From contig NZ_CP108423.1 of assembly GCF_035917235.1 (NCBI RefSeq), positions 868,001-932,000 on the forward strand: 64,000 nt of DNA, written 5' to 3'. This document shows positions 32,477-41,277 of this stretch, one piece after another. Numbering within the stretch: position 1 is the first letter of the stretch; the number at the start of each line of letters is the position of its first letter. The notes beneath the pieces were generated by a model, which had not been told where the DNA came from, searched no databases, and was given only the letters and a program-made list of their open reading frames with translations. A program made the translations under genes and the position numbers. Source of the DNA: Streptomyces sp. NBC_01294. GTDB lineage: Bacteria > Actinomycetota > Actinomycetes > Streptomycetales > Streptomycetaceae.

Positions 32477-34678
32477 ATGGACTCCAGCCCCGCCGCGCAG
32501 ACACCCGCCCTCGGCAGCCCCGTCCTCCGCCGCGAGGGCCGGGAGAAGGTCACCGGAAGGGCCCGCTACGCGGCCGAGCACGCCCCGCCGGACCGGGCGT
32601 ACGCCTGGCCGGTCCCCGCCACCGTGGCCCGCGGACGCGTCACGGCCGTCGACACGGCCGGCGCCCTCGCGCTGCCCGGTGTCCTCGCCGTCCTCACCCC
32701 CTTCGACGCGCCCAGGCTGGGCCCCGCCGACGACCCCACCCTCCGTGTGCTCCAGGATCCCGAGGTGCCCCACCGCGGCTGGTACGTGGCCCTGGCCGTG
32801 GCCGAGACCCCGGAGGCCGCCCGGGAGGCGGCCGGGGCCGTCCGCGTCACCTACGCCACCGAGCCCCACGACACCGTCCTGCACACGGAGCATCCGGACG
32901 CCTACACCCCCGAGAGGGTCAACGGCGGGTACCCCGCCCACCGGGAGAACGGCGACGCGGCCGCCGCGTTCGCCGCCGCGCCGGTCCGTGTGGACTGCGA
33001 ATACTCCGTACCCCCGCTGCACAACCACCCCATGGAGCCGCACGCCGCCACCGCCCACTGGGAGCCGGGCACGGGCACCGACGCCGACACCGACACCGAC
33101 GCCCGCACCGACACGGGCCCGGGCACCGACGCCCGCACCGGCACCGGGCCGGGCCGCGAGGCCGGCACCCTCACCGTGTACGACTCCAGCCAGGGATCCG
33201 GACTCGTACGCTCCACCCTGGCCGCTCTCTTCGGGCTGCCCGAGGACCGCGTCACGGTGGTCTCCGAACACATCGGCGGCGCCTTCGGCTGCAAGGGCAC
33301 CCCCCGCCCGCACGTCGTCCTCGCCGTGATGGCCGCCCGGCACACCGGCCGCCCCGTCACCCTCGCGCTGCCCCGGCGCCACCTCGCGGCCGTCGTCGGC
33401 CACCGCGCGCCCACCCTGCACCGCGTGCGCCTGGGCGCCCGTACGGACGGCACGCTCACCTCCCTCGCCCACGAGGTCACCACCCACACCTCGCGCGTCC
33501 GCGAGTTCGTCGAACAGGCCGCCGTCCCCGGACGGGTCATGTACGCCTCGCCCGCCCTCCTCACCACCCACCGCGTCGTCCCCCTCGACGTACCCACGCC
33601 CTCCTGGATGCGGGCGCCCGGCGAGAGCCCCGGCATGTACGCCCTGGAATCGGCCATGGACGAGCTGGCCGACGCACTCGGCATGGACCCGGTCGAACTG
33701 CGCGTCCGCAACGAGCCGGACGCCGAACCCGACAGCGGCCGGCCGTTCAGCAGCCGCCATCTGGTGGAATGCCTGCGCGAGGGCGCTGCCCGGTTCGGCT
33801 GGGCCGCGCACCGCACCCCCCGCCGGGACGGCCCGCTGCTGATCGGCACCGGGGTCGCCGCCGCCACCTACCCGGTGTACATCGCCCCCTCCGCGGCGCG
33901 GGCCCACGCCTTCCCCGACGGCACGTACCTCGTCCGGACCAACGCCACCGACCTCGGCACCGGCGCCCGCACCGTCCTCGCGCAGATCGCCGCCGACGCG
34001 CTACGGGTCCCCCTGGACCGGGTGGAGGTGGAGATCGGGCATTCGGCGCTGCCCCAGGGCTCGGTCGCCGGAGGCTCGGCGGGCACCGCCTCCTGGGGCT
34101 GGGCCGTCCACGACGCCTGCACGAGCCTCCTCGCCCTCCTCGCCCGCCGCACCGGCCCGCTCCCGGAGGCCGGCGTGTCCGTCCCGGCCGATACGACGGC
34201 CTCCGCCAAGCAGAAGTCCCCGTACGCGCGGCACGCGTTCGGCGCCCACTTCGCGGAGGTGCAGGCCGACACCGTCACGGGCGAGGTCCGGGTCCGGCGG
34301 CTCCTGGGCGTCTTCGCGGCGGGCCGCATCCTGAATCCGCTCACCGCCCGCTCGCAGTTCGTCGGCGGCATGGTCATGGGGCTGGGCATGGCCCTCACCG
34401 AGCACAGCACCCTGGACCCCGCCTTCGGCGACTTCACCGAGAACGACCTCGCCTCCTACCACGTCCCCGCCCACGCCGACGTGCCCGACATCGAGGTGCA
34501 CTGGCTGGACGAGCACGACAAGCACCTCAACCCGATGGGCAGCAAGGGCATCGGCGAGATCGGCATCGTCGGAACGGCCGCGGCCATCGGCAACGCCTTC
34601 CACCACGCGAGCGGGCGCCGGATCCGCTCCCTCCCCCTCACCCCGGACCGCGTCCTGGCCACCCTCGACAGCGGGTGA
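32477..34678 (+). CDS. Molybdo-hydroxylase molybdopterin subunit (PaoC/YagR-like)
   Basis: The 733-residue protein is the catalytic subunit. It has the small domain (GREKVTGRARYAAEHAPPDR), the molybdopterin-binding EHIGGAFGCKGTPRPHVVLA, SWMRAPGESPGMYALESAMD, and the active-site Glu region SKGIGEIGIVGTAAAIGNAF. Residues about 200-230 are an insertion of Asp/Thr/Gly repeats (TDADTDTDARTDTGPGTD) not expected in the family. It lies 67 bases after the FAD subunit in the same operon. The XdhC-like cofactor-sulfuration gene that often follows (PaoD) is absent. The likely substrates are aldehydes or N-heterocycles. Confidence 0.93.
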   Translation: MDSSPAAQTPALGSPVLRREGREKVTGRARYAAEHAPPDRAYAWPVPATVARGRVTAVDTAGALALPGVLAVLTPFDAPRLGPADDPTLRVLQDPEVPHRGWYVALAVAETPEAAREAAGAVRVTYATEPHDTVLHTEHPDAYTPERVNGGYPAHRENGDAAAAFAAAPVRVDCEYSVPPLHNHPMEPHAATAHWEPGTGTDADTDTDARTDTGPGTDARTGTGPGREAGTLTVYDSSQGSGLVRSTLAALFGLPEDRVTVVSEHIGGAFGCKGTPRPHVVLAVMAARHTGRPVTLALPRRHLAAVVGHRAPTLHRVRLGARTDGTLTSLAHEVTTHTSRVREFVEQAAVPGRVMYASPALLTTHRVVPLDVPTPSWMRAPGESPGMYALESAMDELADALGMDPVELRVRNEPDAEPDSGRPFSSRHLVECLREGAARFGWAAHRTPRRDGPLLIGTGVAAATYPVYIAPSAARAHAFPDGTYLVRTNATDLGTGARTVLAQIAADALRVPLDRVEVEIGHSALPQGSVAGGSAGTASWGWAVHDACTSLLALLARRTGPLPEAGVSVPADTTASAKQKSPYARHAFGAHFAEVQADTVTGEVRVRRLLGVFAAGRILNPLTARSQFVGGMVMGLGMALTEHSTLDPAFGDFTENDLASYHVPAHADVPDIEVHWLDEHDKHLNPMGSKGIGEIGIVGTAAAIGNAFHHASGRRIRSLPLTPDRVLATLDSG

Positions 34679-34816
34679 GGGCGGCGCGGCCGGTCGCGGC
34701 CGGTCGCGGGCAGCCGGCCGGGCGCGTTCGGGTCGTACTTTCGGGGGAAGCGCAGGGCGGCCGAGGGTCCCTAGCCTGGAGTCCGGCAGCCCCACCGCAA
34801 CGGAAGACCGGCATTC

Positions 34817-35695
34817 ATGGCACTCACCAGCACGCGCACCGCCCGCCTCACGGCCCGGGCGGCCCTCGCGGCAGCGGTACTGACCCCGATGGTCTTCCTG
34901 GGAACGGGAACGGGAACGGGCACCGCCACCGCGCTCCCCGCCACCGGAACCGGCACCGGCACCGGAACCGGAACCGGAACCGACGCACCCGGCACGCCGG
35001 CTCAGCGGCAGGCTCCCCCGGTGGCCGCGAATGCCCGGGCGGCCCAGCCGGCCCCGGCGCCCCCCGCGCCCCCGGCATCCGTACCCCTCACGATCGCCCG
35101 CTCGGCCGGGGGCGGCGCACGGGACGTCGCCATCACCATCGACGACGGCCCGGACCCGGTGTGGACGCCGCAGGTCCTCGACGTGCTCAAGCAGAACGAC
35201 GTCAAGGCGACCTTCTGCATGATCGGCACCAACGCTCAGAAGTACCCGGACCTGGTCAAGGACGTGGTCGCGGCCGGCCACCGGCTGTGCGACCACTCCG
35301 TCAGCCACGACACCACGATGGATCACAAGCCCGTCGCCTTCCAGCAGCGGGAGATACTCGACGGCAAGGCCATGATCGAGCGGGCGGCGCCGGGCGCGAC
35401 CGTGGACTACTACCGGGCGCCGGGCGGCGCGTTCACCCCCGACAGCCGGCAGATCGCCGCGGCCCAGGGCATGCGCCCGCTGGGCTGGAGCGTGGACCCC
35501 AAGGACTGGAGCCGCCCGGGCGCGGCGGCCATCGTCTCGGCCGTGGAGCAGCAGGAGCAGCAGCCCCACCCGACCGTCCTCTTCCACGACGGCGGCGGCG
35601 ACCGCTCGCAGACCGTGGCCGCCCTGCGCGAGGTCCTGCCGTGGTTCGCCCAGCGCGGCTACTCCTTCACCTTCCCGGTCCGCACCGCCCCCTGA
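34817..35695 (+). CDS. Secreted polysaccharide deacetylase (CE4)
   Basis: The 292-residue protein has a signal region (AALAAAVLTPMVFLG), a hexamer-repeat tract (GTGTGTATALPATGTGTGTG), then the NodB domain: motif 1 DVAITIDDGPDPVWTPQVLD (Asp base and metal Asp), motif 2 HRLCDHSVSHDTTM (metal His pair), motif 3 YYRAPGGAFTPDS, motif 4 GWSVDPKDWSRPG and motif 5 PTVLFHDGGGDRSQ. All metal and catalytic residues are present. It should remove acetyl groups from chitin-like or peptidoglycan sugars outside the cell. TAGCCT at 34772-34777 could serve as a -10. Confidence 0.92.
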   Translation: MALTSTRTARLTARAALAAAVLTPMVFLGTGTGTGTATALPATGTGTGTGTGTGTDAPGTPAQRQAPPVAANARAAQPAPAPPAPPASVPLTIARSAGGGARDVAITIDDGPDPVWTPQVLDVLKQNDVKATFCMIGTNAQKYPDLVKDVVAAGHRLCDHSVSHDTTMDHKPVAFQQREILDGKAMIERAAPGATVDYYRAPGGAFTPDSRQIAAAQGMRPLGWSVDPKDWSRPGAAAIVSAVEQQEQQPHPTVLFHDGGGDRSQTVAALREVLPWFAQRGYSFTFPVRTAP

Positions 35696-35889
35696 CCCCG
35701 GAGCCGAACGCCAGGGGGTGTCGGCCTCCGGGGTGGCACCCGCCGTTTCCCGGGCTTGAAGCCCCGCCCCGCCCGCCCTCGATCATCTGCCGCAGCGATC
35801 CCCCTCCCTCCTCCGCTGTACGCCCCAGCGGGGACCCGCCGAAGGCCGCGTGCACACCGGTCGGGCTCCGTGTGGGCGAAGGTAGGGCC

Positions 35890-36276
35890 ATGGTCCACGT
35901 ACTGGGCAGCAGGGTCCTGCTGCGCCCCACCGATCCCGAGCGCTCCCGCGCCTTCTACGGCGACGTCCTGGGGCTCGCCGTCTACCGCGAGTTCGGCACC
36001 GGCCCCGAGCGCGGCACGGTCTACTTCCTCGGCGGCGGCTTCCTGGAGGTGTCGGGGCGCGCCGAGGCGCCGCCCGCGCCCGGGATGCGGCTGTGGCTCC
36101 AGGTCGCGGACGTGCAGGCGGCGTACGAGGAACTGCGCGGCCGGGGTGCGGAGGTGCTGCGGCCTCCGCTGCGCGAGCCCTGGGGCCTGATCGAGATGTG
36201 GATCGCCGACCCGGACGGCGTGCACATCGCCGTCGTGGAGGTGCCGGCCGACCACCCGCTGCGCTTCCGCCCCTGA
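35890..36276 (+). CDS. VOC-family (glyoxalase-like) protein
   Basis: The 128-residue single-domain protein starts LGSRVLLRPTDPERSRAFYG and continues RGTVYFLGGGFLEVSG, LWLQVADVQAAYEELRGRGA and GLIEMWIADPDGVHIAVVEV. It has the Glu and His of the bleomycin-resistance/dioxygenase fold. Typical relatives are small lyases, dioxygenases or drug-binding proteins that act as dimers. The function is not assigned. The gene is flanked by single-gene units. Confidence 0.85.
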   Translation: MVHVLGSRVLLRPTDPERSRAFYGDVLGLAVYREFGTGPERGTVYFLGGGFLEVSGRAEAPPAPGMRLWLQVADVQAAYEELRGRGAEVLRPPLREPWGLIEMWIADPDGVHIAVVEVPADHPLRFRP

Positions 36277-36419
36277 GCCGGGCCGCGCCGGGCACGGCCG
36301 GGCGCGGCCGCGGAACGGAGCATGCCGCTGCTGGGCCGCGTACGGTCGCGGCAGCCGTACCCGGATGATCCACTGGTGGGCATGGACGCGGGTGCGGAGC
36401 TTCCCCGGCAGGGCGGAGG

Positions 36420-37100
36420 ATGAGCGGCGCGCGGCGCGGACCGGCGGGGTGGCTCTACCCCGAGGGGCATCCCCACGCGCACCTGGGACCGCTGCTGGTG
36501 GTGCTGACCTTCGCCAGCGGCCTGGTGGACGCGGTGAGTTTCCTCGGGCTCGGACGGGTGTTCGTGGCCAACATGACCGGCAACGTGGTCTTCCTCGGCT
36601 TCGCCCTGGCCGGTTCCGGCGAGGCGTCGGCGCCGGCGTCCGCGACGGCCTTGGCCGCGTTCCTGGGCGGGGCCCTGGCCGGCGGGCGGTGGCGGCCGGC
36701 CACCGAGCCGACCCGGCTGTTCGCACCCCTGCTGGCCGTGCAGGCGGTACTGGTCGGGGTAGCCCTGGCCGCCGTGGGGTGGGACCTCGGGCGGTACGCC
36801 GCCCTCGTACCGCTGGCGGCCGGGATGGGCCTGCAGAACGCGGTGGTGCACCGGCTGGGCGTACCGGACCTGACCACCACCGTGGTGACGCGGACCCTGA
36901 CGGGGCTGGCGGCCGATCCCCCACGGCCGGCCGCGGGGCGGCGGGGCCTGTCGGTGGCGTCCCTCGCCTGCGGTGCGCTCGTGGGCGGCCTGCTGCACGC
37001 CGGTCCGGGGCCGGGGTGGGTGCTGGTGGTCGTGCTGGTGTTGCTGGCGGGCGTCGCGGTGGCGGCCGGGAGGGCCTACCGGGCCGGGCAGGCCGCATGA
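36420..37100 (+). CDS. DUF1275 (YoaK-like) membrane protein
   Basis: The 226-residue protein has six membrane helices and the family's starting pattern: LLVVLTFASGLVDAVSFLGL, then FVANMTGNVVFLGFALAGSG. Later conserved parts are AALVPLAAGMGLQNAVVHRL and DLTTTVVTRTLTGLAADPP. The family is linked in the literature to transport, but has no firm substrate. Its last codons enter a 16-bp tandem repeat (37095-37142). Confidence 0.88.
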   Translation: MSGARRGPAGWLYPEGHPHAHLGPLLVVLTFASGLVDAVSFLGLGRVFVANMTGNVVFLGFALAGSGEASAPASATALAAFLGGALAGGRWRPATEPTRLFAPLLAVQAVLVGVALAAVGWDLGRYAALVPLAAGMGLQNAVVHRLGVPDLTTTVVTRTLTGLAADPPRPAAGRRGLSVASLACGALVGGLLHAGPGPGWVLVVVLVLLAGVAVAAGRAYRAGQAA

Positions 37101-37142
37101 CTGGCAGGCCGCATGACCGGACGACCGCATGACCGGACGACC
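37095..37142. repeat. 16-bp tandem repeat, three copies
   Basis: GCATGACCGGACGACC is repeated at 37111-37126 and 37127-37142, with a diverged copy at 37095-37110 that contains the stop codon of the DUF1275 gene. Confidence 0.75.
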
Positions 37143-37195
37143 GCAGGGCAAGCGCGCCATGACGGCAAAGGCGCGATGAAGGGAGCTGTTCCCCC

Positions 37196-37549
37196 ATGAC
37201 AGAGAACGTCTGGACCTACCGCCTCACGGTGGGCCGCATCGAGGACGTGGACCTGTCCGGCTACAAGGTGGAGGCGACCGACGGCAGCATCGGAAAGGTC
37301 GACAAGCACTCCCACGAGGCCGGATCCGCCCATCTCGTGGTCGACACCGGCCCGTGGATCTTCGGCAGGGAGGTCCTCCTCCCGGCGGGCACCGTCACCG
37401 GCATCGACGTGGACGAGAAGAAGATCCACGTCAGGCTGACCAAGGACCAGATCAAGAACGCCCCCGTCTTCGTACGGGAAGAGCACCTCCAGGACCTGGA
37501 GTACTGGCAGCGGCTCGGCGGCTACTACGGCATCCGCCCGCTGATGTGA
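37196..37549 (+). CDS. PRC-barrel domain protein
   Basis: The 117-residue protein has one PRC-barrel: YRLTVGRIEDVDLSGYKVEA, DGSIGKVDKHSHEAGSAHLV, WIFGREVLLPAGTVTGIDVD and RLTKDQIKNAPVF. These barrels occur in RNA-processing proteins, photosynthetic reaction-centre subunits and many small actinobacterial stress-related proteins. The function here is unknown. The ending EYWQRLGGYYGIRPLM is typical of the stand-alone type. Confidence 0.88.
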   Translation: MTENVWTYRLTVGRIEDVDLSGYKVEATDGSIGKVDKHSHEAGSAHLVVDTGPWIFGREVLLPAGTVTGIDVDEKKIHVRLTKDQIKNAPVFVREEHLQDLEYWQRLGGYYGIRPLM

Positions 37550-37800
37550 CGTGAACGGGGTCGGCCGTGACCGTGGTCGGCCGAGACCGCGTCGACCGAG
37601 ACGTGGTCGCCGAGACGTCGTCGGCCGTGGCCGAGGCGACCGGGCCCGGCGCCCGGCTCCGCGCCCCCTGCCGGATCCCTCGATCCCCCAGTCGGACCCC
37701 GGTGCCGCGTGGTGCGTCTCGTCATCGAGGCTGATGGGGCACGTTGGTACGCGGCCCGCCGGTGCGCGGGCCACGCGACAGCGGGATGTGGAGGCACGCG

Positions 37801-38043
37801 GTGGGCGACGACCAAGAGGATCGCTACGAGCTGGTGTTCGACAGGGGTGAACCGGGGGCGGAAGGCACGGACATCGTCGTCGTCACCCGCACGACGCAGA
37901 CCGGTCCGGGCGGCCATCCCGTCTACGCCGACGACACCGGGATCATCCGTGCCGAGATCAGCGACCAGGGCGAACTCCGGATACTGCAGTCAGGGGGCCA
38001 GCAGGCCCTGACCCACCCCGTTCGCGCCCGCCGCGCGGGGTAG
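37801..38043 (+). CDS. DUF6296-like small protein
   Basis: GTG 37801 lies six bases after GGAGG, which favours it over ATG 37786. The 80-residue protein reads DRYELVFDRGEPGAEGTDIV, VVTRTTQTGPGGHPVYADDT, GIIRAEISDQGELRILQSGG. It is all beta and fits the small DUF6296 proteins of Streptomyces and Kitasatospora. No function is known. The upstream 250 bases hold short GTCGGCCG-type repeats and no other gene. Confidence 0.7.
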   Translation: MGDDQEDRYELVFDRGEPGAEGTDIVVVTRTTQTGPGGHPVYADDTGIIRAEISDQGELRILQSGGQQALTHPVRARRAG

Positions 38044-38178
38044 GGCGATCAGCCGGGCTGACACCCCCAAGCACCGGACACGGGTGAGGTGTCGGCGGCG
38101 GAACCCCCGGGAGAACGGCGGCCCGGGGCGACGCCGTCACCCTCCCATGAGCCGGGGCCGACCTGACATCATGAGGTC

Positions 38179-39420
38179 GTGCGCGTACTCATCGTGACCG
38201 CGGGATCCTGGGGTGATGTCGCCCCCTACACCGGGTTGGGGGCACGGCTGCGTGCCGCGGGGCACGAGGTGACGATCGCGACGCACGGCCGCTTCGACGG
38301 CGCGGTCACCGCCCACGGGCTCGGCTTCCGCCCCCTGCCCGTGGACCCGCGGGAGGAACTGGCTTCCGCGGCCGGCCAGGGACTGGCCCGAGCGGTCAGC
38401 CCGCCCGTGGCCATGGCCCGGGTGGTGCGCATGGCACGGGAGTTCATGCCCCGCCTCACCGAGGGCGTCGTGGCCGCCGTACGGCAGGGCGCCGACGTGC
38501 TGCTGACCTCCACGCTCACCGACCCCGTGTGCGCGACGCTCGGCGAGGCGTCGGCGGTGCCCAGCATCGGTGTCTACCTGCAGCCGATCGAACCGACCGG
38601 GGCCTTCCCGCCCCTCGTCACCGGGACCCGGTCATTCGGACCGTACGGGAACAGGCTGGCCGCGCAGGCCCTGTGGGCCGCGACCGACCGGCTCTTCGCC
38701 CCGGCGGTGGGTGAACTGCGGCGCGAACTGGGCCTGCCCGCACAGAGGTTCGGGGGTCCGCTCGGCCTGCCGCGCGGGCGCACCGTCCTGCACGGGTTCA
38801 GCCCGACGGTCGTCCGCCGCCCCGCCGACTGGCCGGAGGGCCATGACGTCTCCGGCTACTGGTGGCCCGCGGCGCCGCCCGGCTGGCAGCCGGATCCGCG
38901 GCTGCTGGATTTCCTCGACGCGGGGCCGCCGCCGGTGTTCGTCGGCTTCGGCAGCTTCGTCGCCGCCGATGCCGAGCGGCTGAGCGCGCTCGTCACCGAG
39001 GCCCTGCGACGGGCCGGGGTGCGCGGCATCGTCCAGGCGGGATGGTCCGGCCTGCGCGCCGAGGGCGACGAGGTGCTCACCGTCCAAGAGGTGCCCCACG
39101 CCTGGCTGTTCCCTCGCACGGCCGCCGTGATCCACCACGCGGGCGCCGGCACCACCGCGGCCGGTCTGCGCGCGGGGGTCCCGGCCGTCCCCGTCCCGGT
39201 CCAGTTGGACCAGCACTTCTGGGCCGCCCGCCTCGCCGCCCTGGGCGTCAGCGGCCCGCCGCTTCGCTACCAGCGCCTGACCGCAGCGCGGCTGGCCGCC
39301 GCGATCGTGGCGGCCACCCGGACCCCCGCCTTCGCCGCCCGCGCCCGCCACGTTGCCGCCGGCCTCTCCCGGGAGGACGGCGCCGCGCGGGTCCTCACCG
39401 CGGTGGAGCGGCTCGGTTGA
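38179..39420 (+). CDS. UGT/MGT-type glycosyltransferase (GT1)
   Basis: The 413-residue protein has the GT-B fold of macrolide and sterol glycosyltransferases: VRVLIVTAGSWGDVAPYTGL at the start, PVFVGFGSFVAADAERLSAL in the middle and the donor-binding box VPHAWLFPRTAAVIHHAGAG followed by TTAAGLRAGVPAVPVPVQLD. It transfers a sugar from a nucleotide donor to a lipid, sterol or drug. CATCAT ends six bases before GTG 38179, so the gene is probably leaderless. It has no biosynthetic neighbours, so drug inactivation is as likely as synthesis. Confidence 0.92.
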   Translation: MRVLIVTAGSWGDVAPYTGLGARLRAAGHEVTIATHGRFDGAVTAHGLGFRPLPVDPREELASAAGQGLARAVSPPVAMARVVRMAREFMPRLTEGVVAAVRQGADVLLTSTLTDPVCATLGEASAVPSIGVYLQPIEPTGAFPPLVTGTRSFGPYGNRLAAQALWAATDRLFAPAVGELRRELGLPAQRFGGPLGLPRGRTVLHGFSPTVVRRPADWPEGHDVSGYWWPAAPPGWQPDPRLLDFLDAGPPPVFVGFGSFVAADAERLSALVTEALRRAGVRGIVQAGWSGLRAEGDEVLTVQEVPHAWLFPRTAAVIHHAGAGTTAAGLRAGVPAVPVPVQLDQHFWAARLAALGVSGPPLRYQRLTAARLAAAIVAATRTPAFAARARHVAAGLSREDGAARVLTAVERLG

Positions 39421-39454
39421 GGCCCGTCCGTCGTCCGTCGTCCGTCGTCAGCCG

Positions 39455-39862
39455 TCAGCCGAGCTCGTAGTCGAACCAGATCCGGTGCGTTCCGTCGGAG
39501 TCGACCGCGATTCCGCCGGAGCCGGAGATCCCGGCAAGGTCCCCGGTGCCGCTCGTGGGGACGACGGTGAAGAACTCGGCGGTGCGGTCGCTGCCGGACG
39601 TCGTCGCCGAGTGCACGAAGTTGAAGGCGCCCTCCCGGCCGTGCAGCGAGCCCTCGAAGGACTCCATGGCCACGTAGGTGCCGACTCCGGTCGTCTGATC
39701 GAACGCGGCGGTGAACAGGGTCGCCGCGCGGCCGGCCACCTCGCCCTCGAAGTGCTTCTCCATCGTCGCGACACCCACCGGCAGCCCTGTGGACACGGCC
39801 GGCTCGGGCTTCAGCTCGGCCGGGACGAACGCTTTGACCGTGAACGTTCCAGTAGCTCTCAT
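39455..39862 (-). CDS. DUF3224 domain protein
   Basis: The 135-residue protein reads MRATGTFTVKAFVPAELKPE, then MEKHFEGEVAGRAATLFTAA, TYVAMESFEGSLHGREGAFN and SGSGGIAVDSDGTHRIWFDY. This is the full DUF3224 beta-barrel, whose members are allene-oxide-cyclase-like barrels of unknown role. A conserved Glu and His are present. The gene is divergent from the PucR regulator, with 219 bases between them, and might be its target. Confidence 0.88.
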   Translation of the reverse strand: MRATGTFTVKAFVPAELKPEPAVSTGLPVGVATMEKHFEGEVAGRAATLFTAAFDQTTGVGTYVAMESFEGSLHGREGAFNFVHSATTSGSDRTAEFFTVVPTSGTGDLAGISGSGGIAVDSDGTHRIWFDYELG

Positions 39863-40069
39863 GGACCGACCGTACCGGTCCGGTCCGACAACGCCGTCTG
39901 ACAACGCGGCCGCCGTGCCGCAGGGTTGGGGAGTGCGCCGGAGTGCCCACTCGGCGGGTGCGCGGCGCAGGACGGCCTTCGGCCGCTCCCCGGGCTCGTC
40001 CGCCATCCGTCGCGCGTCCCGCCCCGATCCCGCACCGTTCGGCGCCCCTCTCCTCCCCTCCCGGGGCCC

Positions 40070-40075
40070 TATCCT
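40070..40075 (+). promoter_or_regulatory. Likely -10 element of a leaderless gene
   Basis: TATCCT ends six bases before ATG 40082, and no ribosome site is seen. Confidence 0.45.
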
Positions 40076-40081
40076 CCTGGC

Positions 40082-41128
40082 ATGGAGGCACTGGCCTTGC
40101 GGCTGTCGGGACTGGACGCGTACGTCGACGGCGCGATCCGCATCGTCGCGTTCTACGACACGCTGATGCGACGACGGGTGGACCTCCCGGCTCTCGCCCG
40201 GTCCTCGGCGGGCCTGGCCGGGTGCGTGGCCGGGGTGCGGCTCCACGGCGCGGGACGCGTGGTCCGGGTAGCGCCCGACGGCAGGCCGGCCTCCGAGCCG
40301 CCGCGACCCGCCTCCGCCACGGCGCCGATCACGCTCGACGAGGAGGAGATCGGCACGGTGTGGCTGGAACGCCCCGGCCCGCCGAACCCGCTCGACGACG
40401 TGCTCCTGGAGCGGCTCGCCCTCGCCGCCGCGTCCGTCGCGGAGCGGTACGGACCGGCCCGTACCACCATGGCCGACCCGGCCCTCGTCGAACTGGTGAT
40501 CAGCGCCGACAGCGACGAGGCGGCCAGAGCACGTGCGCTGCGGCTCCTGGGGTTCGCCGCCGACCAGCCGGTCCGCGTCGTCGCCGTCCGGTCGCGGCTT
40601 CCGCTCGATCAGATCGGCGGCCTGGTCTGCCCGGCCCGCCCGGTGAAGGCGGCGCAGCTGGCCGACGTGGGCGTCATCCTGCTCACCGCCACCCCCACCG
40701 CCATCGACCCGGCCCGGTTTCCGGCGGGCGTCCTCGCGGGCATCGGCGCCGCGCAGAGCCCGGACCGGTGCTGGCGGGAAGCCCGCACCGCCCTCCGCTT
40801 CGCCACCCCCCGCCGGCCGGTCGTCCGGTACGACGCGCTGGGGGCGTTGGCGCTGCTCGCCCAGGTGCCCGAGGACGCCGCGCGGGACAACGCCGACGTG
40901 GCCGCGATCGCCCGGATCGCCGGGAGCCCGGCAGATCTGGAGACCCTGGACGCCTACTGCGCCACCGGGTCGCTGCGCCGGGCCGCCGACCTGCTGCACC
41001 TGCACCACAGCAGCGTCGCCCGCCGGCTCGAACAGATCGGAAGGACCCTGGGCGTCGACGTGACCGAACCCACCGGCCTGATGCGCGCCGGACTCGCCCT
41101 CACCGCATGGCGGCTACTCGACGGCTGA
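40082..41128 (+). CDS. PucR/CdaR-type helix-turn-helix regulator
   Basis: The 348-residue protein has an N-terminal GAF-like region, a central segment (TMADPALVELVISADSDEAA, RALRLLGFAADQPVRVVAVR) and the C-terminal PucR helix-turn-helix: DLETLDAYCATGSLRRAADL, LHLHHSSVARRLEQIGRTLG. It is shorter than most PucR proteins and lacks the purine-sensing N-domain. It probably regulates its own gene and nearby genes in response to a small metabolite. The start ATG 40082 is leaderless. Confidence 0.85.
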   Translation: MEALALRLSGLDAYVDGAIRIVAFYDTLMRRRVDLPALARSSAGLAGCVAGVRLHGAGRVVRVAPDGRPASEPPRPASATAPITLDEEEIGTVWLERPGPPNPLDDVLLERLALAAASVAERYGPARTTMADPALVELVISADSDEAARARALRLLGFAADQPVRVVAVRSRLPLDQIGGLVCPARPVKAAQLADVGVILLTATPTAIDPARFPAGVLAGIGAAQSPDRCWREARTALRFATPRRPVVRYDALGALALLAQVPEDAARDNADVAAIARIAGSPADLETLDAYCATGSLRRAADLLHLHHSSVARRLEQIGRTLGVDVTEPTGLMRAGLALTAWRLLDG

Positions 41129-41277
41129 GGCCGGTCCGCCCGCCCCGGCCCGGGATGCCCCGGACCGGCCCCCGCCCGCGCTGACCTGCGCGCGAGCGGC
41201 CTCTTGCGCGGGGGCCCTGTGTAGTACCAGCGCAGTTCGGCGGGTTACCGTGTCCCTTCATTCGAGGGGGAACAGCG

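Noticed and set aside
34740..34990. Frameshift in the deacetylase because of the repetitive start
   Set aside because: The hexamer repeats keep the frame and the signal region leads directly into an intact NodB domain.
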